From positions 6,742,001 to 6,806,000 of the forward strand of contig NC_037094.1 in the NCBI RefSeq assembly GCF_002994745.2: a stretch of 64,000 bases of DNA. The letters run 5' to 3'. Of this stretch, positions 45,962 to 58,600 are shown one piece after another. This DNA is from Rosa chinensis. Taxonomy: Eukaryota > Streptophyta > Magnoliopsida > Rosales > Rosaceae. The position numbers and the translations under genes were made by a program. The notes beneath the pieces were generated by a model that was given only the letters and a program-made list of their open reading frames with translations, did no database searches and was not told where the DNA came from. Within the stretch, counting starts at the first letter, position 1. Each line of letters opens with the position of its first letter.

Positions 45962-47817
45962 TTATCTGCGCCTCGGATGCACCTGAACAGTGAGAGGGTT
46001 TGCCATCTCGCATGAAAGCTTGAGCACTTCAGAGAGGTCGATCGGGTCAGCCCGCTTCCACTCAAACTCATGCAAAAGCGACCCGACCCAGAAGCTCACC
46101 GTAGCCAACCCTAACGACTTTCCGGGACAGCTCCTCCTGCCGGACCCGAATGGCGCGAGCCTTAGGTCAGACCCCAACACAGAGAAGCCCACGTCAGCAT
46201 CCTTGGATGACACAAACCTCTCTGGCTTGAACTCGAGTGGGTCCGGCCACACCTGTGGGCACCTCGTGATGGCCCACATGTTCACCATCGCTGTGGTTCC
46301 CGCAGGCACGTGATAACCATCAACCACAGTGTCTGTGATTGCCAAGCGGGCCCAGGACAGAAGTGGGCCTGGTGGGTGGAGCCTCAGCACTTCTTTGATC
46401 ACTGCCGGCAGGTATACCATTGAGTGAATGTCCGTTTCCGTCAACGGACGTGATTTTCCGACTATCCGGTCCAGCTCGGCGTGAACTTTTGATTGGATAT
46501 CAGGATGGAGCACCATTCTCGCAAGTATCCACTCTATCAGAACCGCCACAGTATCCGTTCCTCTGAATATCATCTCCTATAATTTGGCCATACAAGAACA
46601 TATACAAAATCAATAAAGCCAAAAATAATATATGCGTAGCTAGCTTATAACGATTACATTATTTTGGACATATGTAGTACGTACATAATCAACACAAAAA
46701 CAATTCGTAAGAAAATATTGTTGAACTGTTTTAGACATAAGTACGTAATTAACACAAAAGCAATTCGTAATAAATTGTTATCGCAAAAGTTGAAAGGTAA
46801 ATTTCAAGAAGTGTGCGTTTGCTTATGAATGCTTACCCAAAGTACTGCTATCATGTCGTGGTCAGACAACTTATCGGGTCCATGAAGAGAAAGAAGAACG
46901 TCGACAAAGTCACTATGGTTTTTCCGGCCAGTTTGGGATCGATGTTCTTTGATAATACGGCTAACAAAGCCGTTCACTCTCGGAACGAGTTTGGAGCATC
47001 TGTACCGGATGGTCTGGAGGTCTAAACCGGCCAGCCAGGGAAGGTGATCGGACCAGTTAAGCTTTCCCAGCAGATCATAACCTTCTTCAACAAGCTGACT
47101 CAGCTCCTCGGTTTCGGTATTCAACTCCCCTAGTTGATACTTACGTCCAAACACAGAGCACATCATGTTGTTTAAAGAAGCTCTCCTCAGTACATCGCGG
47201 ACGCAGAACTTGCGAGAGTTAGAGCCACGTGCGGCCACGATGGACAGCATTTCGGCGGCGAGTTGGAACCGTTGGGGCTCGGAAGCGCAGATTTGTTTAG
47301 GGCAGAAGAGATGGGTAGTGGCGATTCGTCGAAGGGTAGTCCAGTAAACCCCGTAAGGGGCGAATCCAATAGCTCTGTTAAACATCAGATTGTAAGCCGA
47401 CTCTTTGATCGGACGGTCGGCGAAAACCGAGCTGTGGAGGATATCCTTGGCGACGTCAGGGTTGCATGTGATGATGACACGAGTGTCACCGAGGCTAAAA
47501 GCCATGAGCCGCCGTGCGCCAAAACGATCAGCCGCTTTAGTGAGGTTGCGGTGAGCTAGATTAGCCATGAGGCTCATGCTGCCCAGGACCGGAAACCCTT
47601 TTGGTCCGGGAATGAGCGTTTCTGTCATTTGGTGATCTCTTTTCTTCCAGTGGTGTTTTCCCCATGCTGGGCCTCCAGGAAAAGCCCAGAAGAGAAAGGA
47701 CATGGTTAGCCAAGCCATGCACATGAAGAGGAGGGCTAGAAGTGTGTTTATGGAAGACAGGGATTTCCATTTGGAGAAGACGGCGAAAACCCAGAAGCTC
47801 TCTAGCTGTGTTTCCAT
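45962..47817 (-). CDS. CYP78A: Cytochrome P450, CYP78A subfamily (two exons, 531 residues)
   Basis: Exon 1 is 47817-46837 (327 codons) and exon 2 is 46576-45962 (204 codons plus TAA); the phase-0 intron has GTAAGC and TATAG sites. Residues: N-terminal membrane anchor about 22-46; PGPKG hinge 70-74; C-helix WTTLR 159-163; I-helix FRGTDTV 331-337; ExxR 389-392; PERF 445-448; heme loop [10 protein letters not shown] 470-479 with Cys477. The ADRP(I)[13 protein letters not shown] and [16 protein letters not shown] signatures identify CYP78A. The N-terminal half looks closest to the CYP78A6/A8/A9 group rather than CYP78A5. CYP78A enzymes are ER-bound monooxygenases that promote organ and seed growth non-cell-autonomously; their substrate is unsettled. 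All key residues are present and the gene looks functional. It is the only host gene recognised here. Confidence 0.95.
46577..46836 (-). other. Single intron of the CYP78A gene (260 bp)
   Basis: Donor TTTGG|GTAAGC (46836) and acceptor AATTATAG|GAGATG (46577). It falls between IAVLW and EMIFRG, the conserved single-intron position of the CYP78A family. Confidence 0.93.
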
Positions 47818-47930
47818 GGCGTTTAGGCCTGAAATGCAAACAGGTTTTGTGTGGATGGGGTGTAACAGGGAGTGAGCTAATTGAGAGTGTGGTTTCCTTT
47901 TTTGGGTTGAACTATGAAGTGGGAAGTTGG

Positions 47931-47939
47931 TTTATATAG
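47931..47939 (-). promoter_or_regulatory. TATA box of the CYP78A gene
   Basis: CTATATAAAC on the minus strand, about 115 bp upstream of the ATG at 47817, followed by a pyrimidine-rich leader. Spacing is normal for a plant promoter with a short 5' UTR. Confidence 0.7.
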
Positions 47940-47940
47940 G

Positions 47941-48375
47941 CGGGGGATAATAATAGAAAACTGAACCGTTATTTTGGAGCTTCAACGGAAAATGTAAAAC
48001 AGTTCTAAACTTTAATTTGCGCCGTCATGATTACTACAACCGACGAGTAAAAGGGTCACTCATAAATCATCGCTTAATCATCCTTTTATTGTGTTTCAGG
48101 GAAATTAAGGTCATTAGATCAGTTAGAAAGCCCTTGTTAGTTGAAACGATCGTTCTTAATTTAACCAATAATATGAGGACCACACATGACAATTCATAAA
48201 AATTACAGAAAATTAAGGACCTGTTAGACAAGTACAGAGAAGTATAGACGCTGCTAGTATTGCTAAAAGAAAGGATATCACTGGCATGGAACTTCTACTC
48301 TTAATTTTAATAAATAAAATAAAATATTTAATGATAGTATGATATCTTGAGATTACAATTATCGAAGTGTGTTTT

Positions 48376-48433
<58 letters not shown>

Positions 48434-49929
48434 TTTTTAATACATTTCATAAGCTATTGTTTTTGGATTGAAGTATGATTGTACATAGTACGTAAAAACC
48501 TACTCTATTACTTCAATAAGAAGTTATTACAGTTAGTCAAAACATTTCGTTGACTTCAATAAACAGACATACGAATATAAATACCACTATAGAACGAGAT
48601 CAACTCAATTCGGGTAACCCTCGTTCCAATAATCTTGAATTCAAAAGATCAGAAATTCAACTGGAAATAATTATTGATTTCCGTTTAAAAACAACTTGTT
48701 TGATAATTGAAGTTTATGATTTCGTGGCTTTTTTACAATGTAATCATAATTCCATATAAATTGTAATTTCATCTCCGAAAGAGAGTGTGAATGTGTACTA
48801 CAAATTGTTGCACCATTTGACAGCTGGCTTTTACCATCTTTCTGCCATCTACTTATTGCACATTGTTTGGCTAAAATTGTTTCACCTCTGTCTTTCTCTG
48901 CTCAAGTAAATCAAGCTGAACTCAGATTACCATATACATACAGGCAACCAGAATACACCAAAAAAAAGAAGGGAAAAAGTACAGGCAAAATCGGGAAAAA
49001 ATCTTAGGATACTGGACACTGCTGTCTGATTTATACACGTGTCCGACAAATGGTCTGAAGCTGATGAGATCGTGCATGTCGTGGGAACTCCCAGAACTCG
49101 CATGAAGTTTTGGCACCACCTCTGACTTTAGGGTAGGGCATGCATGAGATGAGGCCCCCATCTATAATGGAGTTAGAGCCCCCATGGCTCTCTGTGATGA
49201 AATGCAAGTGCCTGGCTTACCACGTGTGACATGCAGTGTCCCTAAAACTAAGAACCGACGGACCTTGTTTTTCCCGCGCACCAAAGCCCTAGCTGAAACA
49301 TCCACGCGTCTTCGATACTCAGGGGGCTTGGTAGTGGCAAGGAATGCGACGTATCATAAACCCTAATCAACCTTTCCCATTACACACAGGCAAGGGCATG
49401 GGCAAAACGGTCATATCGTAATCCTGGTATAGTCCAATTCAAGGTGGACCGTTGGTCCCAGGTGGTCGAGTCTTGGTGATCTGGTAATCTTACTATTAAG
49501 GCAAGAGGGGCAGACAAGATCTAGTCTGAAAGAGTCAATACGTTCCTTCCCAGCTCTTTCTTAATAGTTTTTTTAGCATACTGATCGACATATTAGCTAA
49601 AAATTTATGACGGGAAGATGTGAAATTACTGTTGTCATATATATTCTGACGGATTTGGAAGACAGACAGACCTTATCAAAAGAAATCTGGACGACCACCC
49701 ATATGAAAAGGTGGGAAGACAATGAATTGACCATACTGGTCTATCTTCTGTTCATAGAGATTTGACTTTGAATGGTAAATGGTCACAAAGGACGCGAATC
49801 TTGCTTGTTGCTCCAGGTGTTCTGAGCTTCTGATGCATGCGCACTTAATTATTTCACATGAAATCTGGCAAAGTTATCATACTGGTCAAGACTAGAAGAA
49901 ACTTGAGGTAAGGCTACATTTCATTCTCG
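47941..49929. other. Upstream intergenic region of the CYP78A gene
   Basis: No gene is seen. It holds a (GA)n microsatellite at 48377-48429. The sequence is free of recognisable transposon remains, so it is the best candidate for the gene's regulatory DNA. Confidence 0.5.
48377..48429. repeat. (AG)n microsatellite, about 26 units
   Basis: An uninterrupted AG run about 560 bp upstream of the CYP78A start codon. GA-rich tracts near plant promoters can bind GAGA-type (BBR/BPC) factors; whether this one does is unknown. Confidence 0.92.
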
Positions 49930-50507
49930 GAAAATTAGCATCAGGAAATAAAATTTGTTTCTTTCTTGTGTTTGGGATGCAAAATGAAATGACATTATTT
50001 CTGGAATGAAGGGAAAATAAGGGGGAAAGTGGTTCCTTCCAAATCCTAAAGAAATCATTTTCCCCCATTCTTTCCTTACATTTATTACTCACAACATATT
50101 ATTTTATTATATTATTTACAAATATTTTAACAACTTTCCTGATAATTTTTTTTACGTTACCAAACATCAAAATGAAAAGTTCTTGGGAATGCCTAGTTTG
50201 GTTCACGGAAATGAAAGTAATTCCTTTGTCTTTCTCATTCCTTTGTCTTTCCCATGGGAAGGGAAATGAAATTTCCTAACAACTTTCCATTTGGATGCTT
50301 GGTAACGTAAGGAAAGTTGTTAAAAAGTTTGTAACTAATGTAATAAAATAATATGTTGTAAGTAATAAATGTAAGGAAAGAAGAAGAGAAAGTGATTCTT
50401 TTAGGATTTGAAAAGAACAACTTTTCCCCTAATTTTTCCTCCCTTCAGGAAGTGATTTAATTTCCTTTTGCATCCCAAACACAGGAAATGAACTTTCCTT
50501 TCCTGAG
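49930..50507. mobile_element. Foldback MITE-like element
   Basis: The left part (GTGTTTGGGATGCAAAATGAAA near 49970) and the right part (TTTTGCATCCCAAACAC near 50465) are inverted copies. The homology continues inwards through the TAATAAATGTAAGG / CCTTACATTTATTA and GTTACCAAAC / TTTGGTAACG-like pairs to a centre near 50220. There is no coding capacity. Ends are approximate and no clear target duplication is seen. Confidence 0.65.
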
Positions 50508-50517
50508 TCCTCAATTC

Positions 50518-50772
50518 TGCGACCATATCTAAAAGAATGAATTAAATTTTATTTATTTATTTTCATTTCTGTATAGATAACTTGCAATTTACGGTTACAA
50601 TTTTGCGACCATATCTAAAAGAATGAATTAAATTTTATTTATTTATTTTCATTTCTGTACAGATAACTTGCAATTTACGGTTACAATTTTGCGACCATAT
50701 CTAAAAGAATGAATTAAATTTTATTTATTTATTTTCATTTCTGTACAGATAACTTGCAATTTACGGTTATCA
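50518..50772. repeat. 86-bp tandem repeat, three copies
   Basis: GACCATATCTAAAAGAATGA starts at 50521, 50607 and 50693, an exact 86-bp spacing. The copies are almost identical, differing at one base in CTGTA(T/C)AGAT, so the duplication is recent. Confidence 0.92.
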
Positions 50773-52513
50773 ACATTCATATTAGTGGGGGGTGGGGGGA
50801 AGTATGTTGAGATTTTGATTATAATCACAACAGACGTACTAAAACAATATCTATTATCGATACCTGTCTAAAACCCAAAGATATGATTAATATTTTAGTC
50901 CTTACCCCTTCCTCATAATTAAGTTGAGTCAATGTTCCAATTAGTAGTGTGTTGGTCTTTCCCACTCAATTAAGCAAGTAAAATTGCAATATATAGGTGT
51001 ATATGATTTTCTCAACTCATTCTAAAGGTGGATTTGGAAGATCGACTTTAACTACACTCATAATCTTTGACTTCTATAGGATAAATGTTTTTTTTTTTTT
51101 GAAAGAAAGGATAAATGCTTCTAAGATATGTAAAGTGTAGGCTTGCTCATCTATGGAATATTTTTAAGGAATTTTGAGAAACAAATGCATCTCAACCATA
51201 TGTATTAAATTATAAAGCTGAAATCATAACAATTTAAAACCGTGCATTTGTTTTCAGCCATCAAATTCAGTTGTCTCTCACAATCTCTTAGACAAGTAGG
51301 CCTCAGATAAAGTATTATACTAGCATGATCCCACACACTGTGTGAGGGAAGTTAAAAATAAAAAAAGTGTGGAGAGGTAGTGTTAAAACTTGAAAGTAGT
51401 GGGAGCTTATAGAAACCCACGTTTCATGGCACTTTTATTTTTATTTTTTATTTTTTATTATTATTTTGGTTTCCAAATTAACCTTAGTATTCTTATTGAT
51501 TATTTTTTTTAAAAGTATTTTAATATTTGAGGGGTAAATTGATTTAAAAAAATCAGTTATGGAGAGCAAACTCTCATATTTTAATAGTTATCTATATGCA
51601 ACTACAATAATTTATTTACAAATTACAATGCGGGTTCAATTGGTAGTTAGTGACTAATAATTACTTTACCCTATTGTTACTAATATATGGCTATACATTT
51701 CTGGAAGGTATCCATCATGTATGTGCACCATGGGGAAATAATGATGTTAATTATTAATTGTTGCACTTGACAATGTTGCATTATTGCGTGCCACTGATGA
51801 TATGATCACTCTAATGCTGACCAGTACTTTTAATCGTGTAAAAGTACTGCATGAACTTTTGGAAAACAAATCTGATATGATTTTCCTTTCCAAAAAAATC
51901 TGATACGATTTTGATAGATGTATAAAAGAATATCTCAAGCAAGACGATCAATGACTCAAATATTCTCACTGTGACATGATATACTTGAAAAATATAAGTA
52001 GCGAACAAGCCTTATTGTAGTGTGTATTACTAAAGAAAAGAAACGGAAAAAAATTCTGCGAGGGTAGGTCCGCCACTAAATAAAATATATCTTGGTCAAA
52101 ATTTGGTTTCATCATAAATTCATAATAGAGGATATATTACTGAAACTGTGTTTGTGTACGTTGCTGATTTGATAATATTAGAAGAATATCATGATCACTC
52201 TATGAGAAAAGCGTTGTGGCTTTTGTAAATTTCATTTGTTCCAATCGTCGGTTGAACCTTGACCACGATCGTCACCAAATTAGTGTAATATGAGGGCATT
52301 TGATCTAAATAATTGGTTATTCAAGTTAGCATCTTTAACTGTGACCACAAGTAGCTAGGTAGGTACCTACAGACATGAATATTACAACACAATGTACAGC
52401 ATTTCGTTTCAATAGCTAAAGTTGTGATAAATCCTGTCAGTAAAATGGGGTCCTAATCGAGAAAATTTTCAATTCAAAAGGAAAGTTTCAATATATATCC
52501 ATGTGATTCTGAT
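50773..52513. other. Intergenic, no gene recognised
   Basis: AT-rich DNA with only short unsupported ORFs and homopolymer runs. Confidence 0.5.
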
Positions 52514-52529
52514 ATGCAGAAAGATGATT

Positions 52530-53405
52530 GCTGGGAAGAGCACTAACTAGCGCCGCAAGAGAGACCCAAAACCTTCAAACGATTTTCCTGTCCGGTGGCG
52601 GCTACGGGTAGCGCCGGCTTCGCTGCTTGGTGTTGTCCCTGTGCTGGCTGCCGGACGGGTACCTCTATGTCCTGGGATTTGGTCTATAGCATAGATGTTT
52701 GGCTCATGGTTTTGGCAGGATGGTTGGTAGCGGTATGGGCGGCATCTTTGGGCGTTTGTTGTGTAGATCCGGCGAGGGAGCTTTGGTGCGTCTGGATGTC
52801 GAAGGCTTCCGGGACCGACTTGGGGCGTTGGGGCTGTGGAGCTTTGGACCGTGGGACGCGGCGTAACTGCTTGCTTCGTGGCGACGCGGGGGGATGCTTT
52901 GGTTGTGGCGGTGTGGGTCGCGGTGGCATGGATCACAGGGGCTGTGGCAGCAGGTCGTGGCGGCGGCGTGGTGGAGAGGCGGTGTATCAGAGCTATTCTC
53001 ATGGAGCTACAGGGTGAATGGAGATGCTTGGTTTGGATCGGGCCAGTCCGGTTGGGCCTTGAGTTCAGCATTGTCTCTTTGGGCTTCTCTTTAGGGTTTG
53101 CTAATTTGGGCTGGATGTTTTTCCCTCAGTCTACTATTGGGTCTGTTTGGCCTCTAAATTAGATAGATTTTTCTTTCTAAGTTATACCCTATTTTTTTAG
53201 GGACGTATGCACTTTTGTTTTGTTTTTGTGCCTATTTACTATGTATGTTCATAGTTCATAGGCTCACTGAATAAGTGAGCACTGGTTGTCTAATGGGTGG
53301 TGCTAGCATACCACGTCCTATACTTGCCCTAGAGTTGGCAAGGGAAGGTATGTATCCGTGCCATTTTGGCTTGAGATAAATGAATGATTTGGTTCAAAAA
53401 AAAAA
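52530..53405 (+). mobile_element. Retroposed sequence with poly-A tail and 16-bp target duplication
   Basis: ATGCAGAAAGATGATT occurs at 52514-52529 and again at 53406-53421. Between them lie 876 bp that end in an 11-base A-run. The insert is markedly more GC-rich than its surroundings, especially 52560-53000. A long, exact duplication with a 3' A-tail is the mark of LINE-machinery retroposition. It could be a 5'-truncated LINE, a SINE-like element or a processed copy of a transcript. ORFs on both strands show no domain I recognise. Confidence 0.85.
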
Positions 53406-53584
53406 ATGCAGAAAGATGATTTAAAAATAAATTGACTAATATATTCACCGGTGATAATTGGAGCATATTAGTTATATAATATGTTCATACACATATTTTT
53501 CATGACATAGACTACAGAAAAGCGGGTCATGTGTGCTTTAAAATTGTGGGCATATGCTAAAAATGCATATATAAATTTGACTAT

Positions 53585-53829
53585 TGTTCAAGTAAATTCA
53601 GAATATGTGTCTGGCCTAAACTCTAGGTTACTTGACCTAGTTGTAATAGAGTTTTGAATTAGAGATATTATCGGAGATATTCATAGATATCCGATTAATT
53701 GTACGATTATCTTTCCTTATACAACTCTGATTCTATGTCATGTAAAGTTGTAATCCTCTATATAAAGAGGCCCCTATTATCAATGAAAGCACGACTCAAT
53801 TCTCTCCCAATTTCTGTTTTCCTTAAACA
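53585..53829 (+). repeat. Copia 5' LTR (245 bp)
   Basis: TGTTCAAGTAAATTCAG...TTCCTTAAACA, with TATA-type CTATATAAAGAGG near 53758. It is followed by CGATATCAGCAT, a weak match to the usual copia TATCAG primer site. It resembles the solo LTR at 61740-61963 apart from two short gaps. Confidence 0.85.
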
Positions 53830-54877
53830 CGATATCAGCATGAAGCCCTAACCCTGAAACAACTAGCCAAACCCTGATTCAAGAAGAAAAAACCCTAAAT
53901 TCGAATACAAAACCTTGAAGCCTTTTCTAGCTCCACCTCACACCATGAAGCCCTCCACACCAGGAGTCCATAACCGGTGGCAGAACAACCAGAACAGGCC
54001 GGAAACCTACCGAACCTGCCACCGGAAGCTCCAAACCACCCGTAGCAAATACTCAACAGGTTCACCATCTTCCCGACCTCCGGTTGCTACCAAAATTTTC
54101 CAGTAGTAGCACCTTGATCCCATCATTCAGGAACCGGAAACCACACAGTAAAAACCGGTCTAGAAAAAACAGAACCGGCCACCACAACTTCCTGCAGATA
54201 AACCGGCAGAAAAGAAAGAGAAAAGAGAGAGAGAGAGAGAGAGAGAGAGAACAGATAGGCGCGATCCAAAGAGGCACGGCTTGAAACAAAAAAAAAATGG
54301 AAAGGAAGAAGAAGCCCAGAGTGCAGCCCAGAGCCCACCTCCAGTGCCACGTCAGCAACACACGTCAGTAACGCATGTCAGCAAAGTTCCTCCACGTCAG
54401 CAACTCCGGTGCCACGTTAGCTCCGGTGACAAGTCACTGCCGGCGACTTTTCCAGCCACTTTCTGGTGACTTTTTCTGGCGACCTATTTCAAGGTATTTT
54501 TACTAAAAGTTCCCGTTTTTGAAGTTTTTATTCAATTTCTCTTCTTTTTCTCGGGGACTTGCAAACTCTCTTCTTTTACCCCCCCCTTTCTTCATCATAG
54601 GGGAGACCCAATTAAGCCGAACTATGGGGGTTCGTGCTCACTCCAAGCTTGGAGCTTGTTGAGATCTCCAAACTTAGAGTTTGTAGAGAATTTATGATCG
54701 ACCATTTACGTCATTGTTTCGATCTAATCCAATAGCTCTTGGAATTGAATTTTTTGGAAGCGATTAAGCTAAGAAATTCCTAATTTCTTGGGAGCGATTA
54801 CGCTAAGAAATTTTATATGTTTTCGTGGTAGCTCTTTTCCTCTCCGAAACTAATCCTTTTTCTTGTTCTCTTTCAGG
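53830..54877. other. Copia untranslated leader
   Basis: No gene is called. It contains a (GA)n run at 54225-54250 and iterated CACGTCAGCAA-type segments at 54345-54410. The leader is long for a copia element. Confidence 0.5.
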
Positions 54878-55631
54878 ATGAGTAACCTGAACAAATTGGA
54901 TTTTGCTCCATTGGGAACAACTGGCTCTGGATATCACAGGTGGGTTCGTGATGTCTGCCAGCATCTCAAGGCCGATGGAATCTTTCAGGATGAGTAACCT
55001 GAACAAATTGGATTTTGCTCCATTGGGAACAACTGGCTCTAGCTGTCACAGGTGGGTTCGTGATGTCCGCCAGCATCTCAAGGCAGATGGAATCTTGGAT
55101 ACGATTCTTGAGCATAGCCAAGACGTGCTAACTGTTGAGCAAGCTTAAGCTTTGGAAGAAAATAGAGCAGCCTTAGAGGCAAATAAGGCGAAAGCCATCA
55201 TCCTAATGACTCGTCATATGGATGATTCACTCCAATACGAGTGTATGAATGAAGAAGACCCCAGAAGGATGTGGGTCTCACTCAAAGAAAGATTTGGCAA
55301 CGTCCGTGACTCCCTGCTTCCCGACCTAGAAGTGAGATGGCATAGCCTCCGCTTTTGTGATTTCAAGTCAGTTCTTGACTACAACTCGGAAGCACTTCAC
55401 ATTAAATCCTTAATAGAATTATGTGGTAAAGAGATCACAGATGCAATGTTGATTGAGAAGACTCTTTCTACCTTCCCTGTCTTTGCATTGATGGTTGCTA
55501 AGAATTATCAAATCGATGTTACTGCAGGACGGATCACAAGCTTTCATGAGCTTATTGGAGCTATGAATTTCGCTGAAAAGCATGACAACATCCTTGTGAA
55601 GAACTATAATTCAAGATATGTGGAAACATAG
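54878..55631 (+). pseudogene. Copia gag pseudogene with duplicated start
   Basis: The first coding segment (MSNLNKLDFAPLGTTGSG) is tandemly duplicated with a 112-bp offset (ATG at 54878 and 54990). As 112 is not a multiple of three, the first copy is out of frame with the rest. TAA at 55146 interrupts VEQA/ALEENRA; the remaining 159 codons (55152-55631) hold the gag core of the UBN2 type (MNEEDPRRMWVSLKERFGN). Confidence 0.82.
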
Positions 55632-58600
55632 CATATTCTGGAATCCAATTATAGTTATGCCCCTAAGAGACGGCACCAAGAGCAGATACTTCTGGATGTT
55701 TTGGTCCATAAAATCACTCTACTTGGGAAGGTAACCATCAAAATAGGCGAACACGGAACCGAATAGGTCAACGTGGAAAGAGAGAAAGAGGCAACACCTC
55801 TGGCCATGTTGGTGGCACCACCAACACTAAGAGCCATCTAAATGAAGTTTTCAAAGCACCTCAATCAATGGAGTCTAAGCAAAGAGATGTATATTCTCGA
55901 TGTGGAGTATCTGGTCATTAGGCACACATTTGTAGAGTTCGTGGAGAAATTGTCACCTCCTACAAAGCATATTGTGAAGCAAGAGAAGCTCACTATGTGA
56001 AACAAGAAAATTAAGAAGATGATCTAGAGTGAATGGTTGAAGACTACAAATCTGGCTGGGATCAATAGATCGCCAATTTGTTTAAGTCTTTATTTTTCCA
56101 AGAGATGTAATAGGCAATTGCCATATACTTTGTAGTAAATGCCATTGGTTTAGTTTTTCTTCACTTAGGCTTATCCAAAATGAGGATGATGTCTAGGAAG
56201 GTTTTGAGATAAGTGGTACTTAAGCGAGCTTTGCTCCACCGACATCTCTCTACTCACCTGGTCATATTATTTATTTTAGAGTTACCAAAAGAAGTCAAAC
56301 GACTACCTTTGTTTTGCATTAGCTAGCATTTGGATTAGATTCTCGTAATGGTTAAGAGACAATGATGTACTCCGTTGGCTTATGAATAAAATTTCGAGTT
56401 CTTTTCATTATGATTCCATTTTGATTCTAAGCATATTACTTTGTGACTACGATGTCTGGGCCATTAGTATTAATTAAAGGATATGGAATAGCCCAAGTTC
56501 CCAGCCAAATGGCACCTTGATTACTGTCACAGAAACTCTCTACGCTCCTAGGGCAAATCGTACCCTATGAATAGCTAACGGTTTCCATGCAAAAACTCAT
56601 GTAGAGAACGGAAATGATTTCCTTTGCAATACCTCTAATGATTGCAAACAAAGGCGCATCTTAGAGAAGTTTATGTGTCTCTCTAGTGGACTCTATGTCA
56701 CTATTCGAGCTATTAAATCCAATAAAGTTTTGAGAGAAGATCTCTTGGATTTAGACGCATATTGGCTTTGTCACGACAGGATAGGTCATCCTGGTCATGA
56801 TATGATGATCCGTCTACTAAAGACTTCACATGGACATCCATTCTTTCGATCGAAATGAAGCACGAATCAAAAGTTGATTCCTGGACTAAGTGTGACCGCC
56901 ACTGTTGCCTCTGGGGCCGCCGCCATCCACCACCAGCTTAGGGTTGCCACAGTCCTTATCCATGACGCCATGGATAGCGTACATCATGGTGATGGAGCCC
57001 TAGGTGATGCTGCAATCACCAACTTTGCTTCAAATTGAGTTTCAGACTCTTGAGCCCAACCAAAATCCTCATAGGTTGCTTCTAAGGCCTCTCACTCGTT
57101 TTACAAATCCCGTTCCTTACGTAAATTAGGATTGAGACCGTCTTATGCAAAGGATATGAAAATACTCATTATGTTCTTACATAGAATCTATGAGGATTTT
57201 GTGGACCAATTCAACCAACTTGCGGACGTTTAAATATCTCATGATGTTGGTTGACAAGCAAACACGCTGGTCGCATGTTGTGCCATTGTCCACTTGTAAT
57301 GCTGCTTATGCTACACTCCTAGCACATATCCTATGACAACGGGCTCACTCCCTGGATCATCATATTCAGTCAATTGGATTTGACATTGCTAGAGAGTTTA
57401 CATCGAAGACTTTCGATGGTTATTGCATATCACTGGGACAAATGTTGGACATCATATTCTCATGTACACACCCAAATGGTCTTGCGGAAATGACTATGAT
57501 GGTAGCCCGAAATTTGGTAATGCGCACCAATATCCTTATATCCGCTTGGGGTGATGCAATATTGCATGTAGCTATGCTAATTCATTTATGACCCACCACC
57601 ACTCAATCTACCTCTGCGTTACAGCTAGTGATTGGGTACAAGTAACATACTTACACATCTTTGAGTATGCCATTTATGTGCCAATTGCTCCGCCACAGTG
57701 CACTATGATAGGTCCTTACATATGAATGGGCAACTATATTGGATTTGAGACTCCAACAATCATCCGCCACTTAATGCCCTTGCAAGACGATCTCTTTACC
57801 GCTAGATTTGTGGATTGTCACTATAATGAGACAGTATTCCAGTCTTTAGGGGGAGATAAGGACACGAATGTTCAGCTGGAACGACAGAAATTATCGTGGT
57901 TTATCCCCACTATGTCTCATCTCGATCCTCGTTAAAGTGACGAGATCACACAAATATGCTACAAACATACCTGCAAGGATGGACGTTCCTACCAAAGGAT
58001 GTAGCGCCACCCTACACGGAGGTAGGCATGGGGCCAACGCCAAAGAGAGTGGCACTCTAGCATTACAGGCCATGGCTCAAGCTAGGATGTGTGGGAGGCC
58101 TGTGGGTTCGAATGATACTTTGGCACAACTCAATCCTTGGATCATCAACACTCAAAATCTGTCTCATGAGTATCTTCCAGATTATAGTTATCGTTGGGGG
58201 ACGCCTCAATGTCAGAACCTATTCCTGAGAATATAGAGCTCTATGAAAATTACACTAGTGTATATGAGACGTGGGATAGAAACTCTATCATGATTGATGA
58301 TGTAATCGCGCATGAGTTTGTTGAGTCTGATGATATCGAACCATACTCCGTTGATGAATGAATTCCAACGTAGAAAGATTTGGCCTAAATGGAAAGATGC
58401 GATCCAAGTTAGGTTGGATTCTCTAACGAAGAGGAAGGTTTTTGAACCAATGATGCCAACACCTCCTAACATAAAACCTATTGACTAATGGGTCTTCGTT
58501 AGAAAGCGTGTTAAGAAAAAGATATGGTAATCTCGCCTTACGACACAAGGCTTCTCACAAAAAGCCCTGGAATCGACTACGATGAGATATATTCTCTCGT

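Noticed and set aside
52547..53071. ORFs of 174 (minus) and 140 (plus) codons in the retroposed insert
   Set aside because: Overlapping frames on both strands in GC-rich DNA, with no recognised domain. They are likely compositional.
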